A program made the translations under genes and the position numbers. Positions 28,950 to 33,871 of a DNA stretch of 33,871 nucleotides are shown here, one piece after another. Numbering within the stretch: the first letter of the stretch is position 1; every line of letters starts with the position of its first letter. The DNA is taken from positions 1-33,871 of IMG/VR virus record IMGVR_UViG_3300029922_001249, one strand, 5' to 3'. The notes beneath the pieces are model-generated. The model was not told the origin of the DNA, searched no databases, and was given only the letters and a program-made list of their open reading frames with translations. Source of the DNA: a virus.

Positions 28950-29570
28950 ATGCCAGCAAATCTTACCACGCATCTGCCGATTCTCCAGGTACAGAATAAG
29001 GCGAACACTACACCTTATACTAGCTCTCAACCTGAAGCGGCCGGGCAAACTTTTCTTACTGGCGTCCCAGTGCAACTGAACGGCTCCGGCTATGTTCAAC
29101 AGTGGGATGGCACAACTGTATCGGCTGGGATTCTAGGAGTAGCAGAATCTTTCGGCCTTAACCTAGCAGCTGTTGGAACTGGTGCTCCGGTGCCGCCGTT
29201 TGGTGGAGTTACTGGCACTATTGCTATCCAAACCTACGGTTCTGTAGTCAATCAGCCTCTCGGTGTAAACATTGCTATTGGCACACCGGTTTCTGATGGA
29301 CGCACGTTGTATATGGAACCGAACCAGGATAACATTTTCCAGGCGCTGTTTGATAATGCGACTGGTAGTGTTTCTGCTGATTACACTCCTGTGCAGGCAT
29401 CTATTGGTCTTACCTACGGTCTTACCAAGGATGCTAACGGTTACTGGTACGTGGACAAGTCCAAGACCGGTGGCTCCGCAGTTGTACAGATTATTGCTCT
29501 TCCTCTTGGTTCCTATGTCAACGCACCAGTTAACTTTGTTTTTCTCACCGCTGCCATTCAGGTAGCTTAA
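28950..29570 (+). CDS. Probable capsid decoration / structural protein (206 aa)
   Basis: GAGGT lies seven bases before the ATG. The protein is beta-rich with many Gly, Thr, Val and Asn (GTIAIQTYGSVVNQ, NGYWYVDKSKTGGSAV). It lies directly before the major capsid gene, where head decoration or stabilisation proteins (lambda gpD-type or similar) are often found. Sequence resemblance is not specific, so the role is inferred from order and composition. Confidence 0.6.
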   Translation: MPANLTTHLPILQVQNKANTTPYTSSQPEAAGQTFLTGVPVQLNGSGYVQQWDGTTVSAGILGVAESFGLNLAAVGTGAPVPPFGGVTGTIAIQTYGSVVNQPLGVNIAIGTPVSDGRTLYMEPNQDNIFQALFDNATGSVSADYTPVQASIGLTYGLTKDANGYWYVDKSKTGGSAVVQIIALPLGSYVNAPVNFVFLTAAIQVA

Positions 29571-29586
29571 TCGAAGGAGATTTTCT

Positions 29587-30546
29587 ATGCCTCAAGTACG
29601 AGCGAAATTTCCACAACTTATGCAGCCGGGGCTTCGTAAAATCTACTTCGATAGCCTCGATAGCCAGCTCAAAGCTTCAGATTATCCGAAGGTGTTTCAC
29701 GAAGTTGATTCGGATTCTGAGTACGAACAAGAGCTGGAAATGGCGGGCGTTTCTATTCTACAGGAAAAGCCCGAAAACGCCTCAACTGCTTACACAGAAA
29801 TGAAGCAGGGTGCTTCTAAGCGTGTTGAACCTCTGACATACTCTTTGGGTATTCGTACCTCGAAGGAATTGTATGACGATGATAAGTATGGGTTGGTAGG
29901 TAAAAAGGGACCGACTATGCTTGCTCGTTCTGCTGCCTTTACCAAAGAGATGATTGCGTGGAATGTATTCAACCAGGGCTTTACCAGTGCCGTCACCACA
30001 TTCGACGGCAATCCGCTGTTCTACAATCAGCATGCTCTTCTCGGTGGTGCTTATGCTACCCAGATTGCTCCTGGAGCGGCGGGTGTTATTAGTGCGCCTG
30101 GCACATATCCTAATCGGCCCCCGGTGGACGTGGACTTCAGCGTTGCTGGATTACAGCTTGCTACCAATCATGCTTCTCGGATGATTGATAACATGGGCTT
30201 TCCGATTCGACTTCGCTGGGTCAATCTGATCACGCCTCCTGAGCTTCGGTTCCTTGTTCGTGAGATTCTTGGTTCTTCGGGTAAACCTTACACAGCAGAC
30301 AACACCATCAACTCTCTGCTGCCCGAGGATTACAAGAACATCGAAGTTCCTTGGCTCAATAATCCTAGCGCTTGGTTCTTGGTTGCAGAGAAGCAGGACC
30401 ATGCTTTGGAGGTTATCAACCGCGAAGCACCCTCCACGGACTTTGACGACGACTTCGATACGGATGCGATCAAGCAGAAAACTCGTATGCGTGTTGCTGC
30501 ATGGTGCCCTCGTTGGCAGGGAGTGTGGGGTACTCAGGGACCGTAG
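29587..30546 (+). CDS. Major capsid protein (Mu gpT-like, HK97 fold)
   Basis: A 319-residue protein. The N-terminal alpha region (LRKIYFDSLDSQL), the SYSLGI/RTSKELYDDDKYG part, and the central TFDGNPLFYNQHALLGG followed by ASRMIDNMGFPIRL match the pattern of Mu-type major head subunits. AAGGAG lies before the ATG and no other long gene follows at once. It should form the icosahedral shell. A hairpin follows the stop. Confidence 0.78.
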   Translation: MPQVRAKFPQLMQPGLRKIYFDSLDSQLKASDYPKVFHEVDSDSEYEQELEMAGVSILQEKPENASTAYTEMKQGASKRVEPLTYSLGIRTSKELYDDDKYGLVGKKGPTMLARSAAFTKEMIAWNVFNQGFTSAVTTFDGNPLFYNQHALLGGAYATQIAPGAAGVISAPGTYPNRPPVDVDFSVAGLQLATNHASRMIDNMGFPIRLRWVNLITPPELRFLVREILGSSGKPYTADNTINSLLPEDYKNIEVPWLNNPSAWFLVAEKQDHALEVINREAPSTDFDDDFDTDAIKQKTRMRVAAWCPRWQGVWGTQGP

Positions 30547-30554
30547 CCTCAAGT

Positions 30555-30619
30555 TTGCAACAATCCATCGTTGCAAGGTAGATGGGGAGAGCGGATCCTG
30601 CTCCCCGCTCTCCGTCTAC
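30555..30619 (+). terminator. Double hairpin after the major capsid gene
   Basis: TTGCAAC (30555-30561) and GTTGCAA (30570-30576) form a first stem. A second stem pairs 30578-30594 with 30605-30619, containing GGAGAGCGG/CCGCTCTCC and GTAGA/TCTAC. There is no clear T run, so it is probably a partial terminator or a 3'-end stabiliser of capsid mRNA. Confidence 0.6.
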
Positions 30620-30634
30620 TAAAAGGAGTTTAAA

Positions 30635-30922
30635 ATGAGTTTCTTTGCTGAATCCGGTTTGAAACACACTCTCTGGCGAGGCCCTTGGCGCTACTGTGCA
30701 AGATGTGACAGGAAAACAAAAATTGCACAGATGAAATGGGAACGGGGATTGCTGCTTTGCATTCATTGTCAAGATTCAAACTCTCGTCGTGGACCAGGAC
30801 TTCTAGGTGAGCGAGATGTGCGAATTGCACAGGTTCTCACAGACGGTAAAGAAGAGCTTGTTCCGGTAGAGAAGGTACGACAACCAGATTTTGCAGAAGA
30901 AGTGGAAGATTTTCTAGTCTAA
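30635..30922 (+). CDS. Small zinc-ribbon-like protein (95 aa)
   Basis: C21-x2-C24 (YCARCDRK) and C42-x2-C45 (CIHC) at 17-residue spacing give a zinc ribbon or knuckle in the first half; the second half is acidic (FAEEVEDFLV). AAAAGGAG precedes the ATG. Similar two-CxxC proteins are common next to phage capsid genes, with no firm role known to me. Confidence 0.65.
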   Translation: MSFFAESGLKHTLWRGPWRYCARCDRKTKIAQMKWERGLLLCIHCQDSNSRRGPGLLGERDVRIAQVLTDGKEELVPVEKVRQPDFAEEVEDFLV

Positions 30923-30950
30923 AAGCGCCAAGGCGCTGAAGGAGTTTCAA

Positions 30951-31643
30951 ATGAGTCAGACAGACGGACGCTGGACTCAGGATGTTTCGGTTCCTGACGG
31001 TCAGTTTTTTATCGGTGCATCGGAGTTCTTTGATACTGCCAGCCTGGCTGCTAGAGGATCGGCAGGAGCGGGACTCTTCTCACTTAACCTTGCAGCTACT
31101 CAAGCTGGAACTTTCTTTGCGAATCTGGAAGCTTTTATTCGCACAGGAGTTTATGCTACAACTGCATATGATCAGGAGCAGTATGGAACTGCTGCTTCGG
31201 TTCCTGGGCCTTCGACAGTAGCAGGTACAAGCGGTCCAGAAGGTATTACAGGATTTCCACCTACGTTGGCTTCTGCTATGGCGACCCTCATCGGACCGCA
31301 GAGTGGGCCAGTACCCAAGGGAACACAGATTGATAGTATCGATGTAATTTATGGAGTCTATGCTGCGGCTGCCACAGTAGCAACGATTGGGCTAACTAAG
31401 ACAGTCTTCTCCAATGCCGCTGCGCCAGTAGTATCGAATTTGATTGCTCTTGGTGCAAATGGACTTACAACTACCACAAACACGGCAGGTCAGGTGAAAG
31501 TTATCAATGTGCCGATCGCCTCTCCTGCTATGATCATTTCCGCGGATTCAGAGCTTGTCTTAAACGTTAACCTTACTGCGGGAGCTGGTGGTACAGTTTC
31601 ATTTTATGGTGTGGTAATCAAGTGCCACTTTAACTGGAACTAG
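30951..31643 (+). CDS. Hypothetical virion structural protein (230 aa)
   Basis: GAAGGAG precedes the ATG. The protein is rich in Ala, Thr, Gly, Ser and Val with beta-type segments (AVAPVVSNLIALGANG; LVLNVNLTAGAGGTVSFYG) and few charges, as in tail or head surface proteins. No family is recognised. Its place between the zinc-ribbon protein and a small structural-type gene suggests a head-tail or tail role. Confidence 0.6.
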   Translation: MSQTDGRWTQDVSVPDGQFFIGASEFFDTASLAARGSAGAGLFSLNLAATQAGTFFANLEAFIRTGVYATTAYDQEQYGTAASVPGPSTVAGTSGPEGITGFPPTLASAMATLIGPQSGPVPKGTQIDSIDVIYGVYAAAATVATIGLTKTVFSNAAAPVVSNLIALGANGLTTTTNTAGQVKVINVPIASPAMIISADSELVLNVNLTAGAGGTVSFYGVVIKCHFNWN

Positions 31644-31656
31644 AAAGGAGTAGCAG

Positions 31657-31932
31657 ATGGCAAATGATTACTCAGGCCGTATCTGGAAGATTACTGGTGC
31701 TGGCACCACTCCTTTTGGAACAGCAAATGTAAAGTTTAAAGGTGGTACTTGGACCGGTGCGGTAGCGGCTCAGACATTTATCATCACAGATGTAGCTGGT
31801 CGCGCATTTCAATGGACTTTTCCGGCTGATGGAAGTGCTGTAAACTTTCAAGAACTTGGCTGGATGAGCGGGCCGCTTACGTTTAGCGGTACCTTCACTG
31901 GAGAAGTTAATCTGTACCTCGGAACAAAGTAA
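31657..31932 (+). CDS. Small beta-rich structural protein (91 aa)
   Basis: GAAAGGAG precedes the ATG. The sequence (YSGRIWKITGAGTTPFGT..., FIITDVAGRAFQWTFPADG, then LTFSGTFTGEVNLYLG) reads as alternating beta strands, compatible with a small tail or decoration protein. No family is recognised. Confidence 0.6.
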   Translation: MANDYSGRIWKITGAGTTPFGTANVKFKGGTWTGAVAAQTFIITDVAGRAFQWTFPADGSAVNFQELGWMSGPLTFSGTFTGEVNLYLGTK

Positions 31933-31955
31933 GCGGGCAAAGCTTAGGAGTTTCC

Positions 31956-33871
31956 ATGGGACACGCGAAAACAGAAAAACTCGCAAATGGTAATTTAGGA
32001 GTCGAAATTACCTATGGCGGTCTTGAAGCTCCTTTTGGCGGCGTGGATACGTCTGCGCCGCCAGCTTATATCGATGGTAAATGTTTTGCTGCCTCGGATG
32101 GTTTTGTAGTTGTAGATAACAAGCTATGCGTTGCTAACTGGCAGTCGGTGGTATTCCCTACTCTTTGGTCTGGTACAATGGGAGTCACGTTACTTAAAGT
32201 AGGAACGTTTTACAGTTCTCCACTTGGGCAGTTAAATTATGCTCTTGGATTTGCTGAGGCCCCAGATGGATCTACTCTTAATGGGATAGTCTATACCTTC
32301 TATATGACCTCGTGGAATTATAATACATATGGAGCACCGGCACTTATCGGAAACGATACTTTTTCAGTACGGTTTTTACCTCCTATATTTCCACCGACAG
32401 TGGCTTCGATTACGCTACCAATACTCAGTCCACTGGGTCCAATAGCTCTCTTGGGAGATAAAGCATACTATTATGGAACCTTGGCACTTGGTGTGTATCT
32501 ATCAGGTGGGCTTATTGCTACTGTCTCGATAGCTGTTGGTGCGCCCCAAACAGTAGCGGAGGTCGTAGCAGCATTTGTTACACAGTTTAACACAGTTTTC
32601 AACGGCGCGCCTGGTTTCGATGCTGTCTTTGCTTCTGCATCAACTGATGGTCTTGGTATTGTAATAACTGCCAATGCCGATTCTTCTGCTAATGGAGCAG
32701 CAGGAAACAATTATCAAGTGGCAGATGCTTCAACAAATGGTAGTACTAGTCGCGGAATACCGTACTATTTTCCCGCCGCTCCTGTGACTTTCGGACCTAC
32801 GAATCTCCAAGGTGGAACAGATGCTTATACTACTCAACCTGTATTTAAGTCGTCAAATATTTCTACTGCCTCGGTAGGCGGTACTCTATACATGGCCGGC
32901 CTTGGACCGATGATCTTAAAGTATGCTGGTCCCGGTTTGTTCAAAGTTTCGTCACTTTATGCCGGGGTTCAAATACTTCGAAAGTTCGCAGGTTCTTTGA
33001 TTGGTCTTGGAAATATTCCAGCGCTTAATAACGTTGTACAAGATACGAGTATGATTTTTTCATGGAGTGCAGCAGAAGATTTAGATGAGTGGTCACCTGA
33101 AGACGGCTCTGGGAATATTACTGGAGCTGGCTTTACACAACTTGCAGATATTGGAGATTCTTTAACTGGTCTGGTAGTTTCAAACAATACCGCTTTCATC
33201 ATTCGCTCTGAGGGATTGTCTTATGCAACTGCTCTAGGAAGCGGTGCTGATCCATTTCAGTTTTCGCATATTGGACTTGGTGACTCTGGAGAAGGTGCGC
33301 AGGATTCGCAACTTGTGTGTGCATATGATCAAACTGGTGCATATGTTGGAAACACGAATATTTTTCAGCTTTCTAGTACGATAAGTCCGATTGGTAATAA
33401 AATCAAGGCGTTGTTTTTCAGTCTTCTTCAATCTCAAGCTGCCCTTACTGGAAGCGTTGCATGTGCAGTTACAATCGGTGGAGATACCTGGCCAGTTATT
33501 TTATTTATGATTGGTGGAAGTACGTTTTTATATAATACTTCCAACAACACTTGGCAAGTGTTCTCATACACTGGTACTCCCACTGGAAACGAAATCTTTT
33601 GCGATATTCTTGCTTTTGATCAAGGAGTAGCCAATCTCACAGCCTACTCGCCGGTACTGGTATTTCAGGAAGGTCGTCCGACTTCTTTAGTTGCTATTAG
33701 TTTAACTGAAGGATTGGCCAATGTTAACTCAAGATCAATTGCACCATTTGTTACATTTCCTCAAGAGGAGCTTCTTTTTGGCAGAGATATCACAGTTGAT
33801 GCTTTGTACATTGCGCTATGGGCAAATGTCACAGCAGATACTACAGTGACGTTTTACATCAACGGTATTAT
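31956..33871 (+). CDS. Large beta-rich virion protein, 3' end outside the window
   Basis: ATG 31956 follows TTAGGAG by six bases and the frame stays open through 638 codons to the last base. The product is poor in charged residues, rich in Gly, Ser, Thr and Val, with repeated blocks of strand-loop type (GFTQLADIGDSLTGLVVSN; SSAAEDLDEWSPEDGSGN-like segment about residue 370-385). The WSP... block followed by LTGLVVSNNTAFIIRSEG resembles beta-propeller-like tail-associated proteins of phages. It is likely a tail or baseplate component. Family not certain. Confidence 0.75.
   Translation, partial: MGHAKTEKLANGNLGVEITYGGLEAPFGGVDTSAPPAYIDGKCFAASDGFVVVDNKLCVANWQSVVFPTLWSGTMGVTLLKVGTFYSSPLGQLNYALGFAEAPDGSTLNGIVYTFYMTSWNYNTYGAPALIGNDTFSVRFLPPIFPPTVASITLPILSPLGPIALLGDKAYYYGTLALGVYLSGGLIATVSIAVGAPQTVAEVVAAFVTQFNTVFNGAPGFDAVFASASTDGLGIVITANADSSANGAAGNNYQVADASTNGSTSRGIPYYFPAAPVTFGPTNLQGGTDAYTTQPVFKSSNISTASVGGTLYMAGLGPMILKYAGPGLFKVSSLYAGVQILRKFAGSLIGLGNIPALNNVVQDTSMIFSWSAAEDLDEWSPEDGSGNITGAGFTQLADIGDSLTGLVVSNNTAFIIRSEGLSYATALGSGADPFQFSHIGLGDSGEGAQDSQLVCAYDQTGAYVGNTNIFQLSSTISPIGNKIKALFFSLLQSQAALTGSVACAVTIGGDTWPVILFMIGGSTFLYNTSNNTWQVFSYTGTPTGNEIFCDILAFDQGVANLTAYSPVLVFQEGRPTSLVAISLTEGLANVNSRSIAPFVTFPQEELLFGRDITVDALYIALWANVTADTTVTFYINGI

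Overview
The window is a piece of a tailed double-stranded DNA phage (Caudoviricetes) genome, or a prophage-like copy of one. The evidence is a terminase large subunit, a portal, a major capsid protein of Mu gpT type and a run of small structural genes, facing away from a phage replication and recombination block. No bacterial housekeeping gene, integrase, repressor, tRNA or CRISPR array is visible. Strong AGGAG-type ribosome binding sites, TTGACA-N17/18-TATNNT promoters and TTATNCACA DnaA boxes fit a Gram-negative-like bacterial host with a standard sigma-70 and DnaA. The host cannot be named from the sequence. Both ends cut genes: the first gene is open upstream and the last runs off the right end.

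Layout: 3-251 is the end of a rightward gene, closed by a 12-bp stem terminator (295-326) where it meets the leftward arm. From 393 to 20468 everything is leftward. This arm holds: a co-chaperonin-like protein (393-1049); a P-loop ATPase (1050-2279); a family A DNA polymerase without its own exonuclease (2292-3800); a separate UDG-like plus 3'-5' exonuclease protein (4136-5242); small zinc and HTH proteins (5242-6163); a recombination set of ssDNA-binding-like protein, Sak4-like ATPase and Cas4/RecB-like nuclease (6179-8979); small accessory genes (8981-10583); an FtsK-type motor followed upstream by two tiny membrane proteins, a sigma-region-4-like HTH protein, a vWA protein and a J-domain protein (10952-14221). 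From 14.3 to 20.5 kb come short transcription units, mostly of unknown function, separated by unusually long hairpin-forming leaders. About 20.5-21.5 kb is a divergent intergenic region with origin-like features: two DnaA boxes and four CGCCTAYGCW repeats. From 21499 to the right end all genes are rightward: TerS-like, TerL, a membrane/coiled-coil protein, portal, scaffold-like, capsid decoration-like, major capsid and downstream virion proteins, coupled through TAATG overlaps and strong ribosome binding sites.

The most striking item is the 393-1049 product. It reads as a GroES fold in which a complete four-motif DnaJ-type zinc finger is inserted at the start of the GroEL-binding mobile loop. 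The phage also encodes a J-domain (HPD) protein without a zinc finger at 13649-14221, so two parts of a DnaJ appear distributed over two genes, one joined to a co-chaperonin. No GroEL or DnaK gene is seen here, so these would act on host chaperones. A second theme is regulation by RNA structure. At least four leftward genes (starts at 15402, 16589, 18103 and 20468) have 14-17 bp perfect inverted repeats in their leaders. In each, a third segment or a further palindrome near the ribosome binding site could compete for pairing. A strong intrinsic terminator also lies in the leader of the unit starting at 14553.
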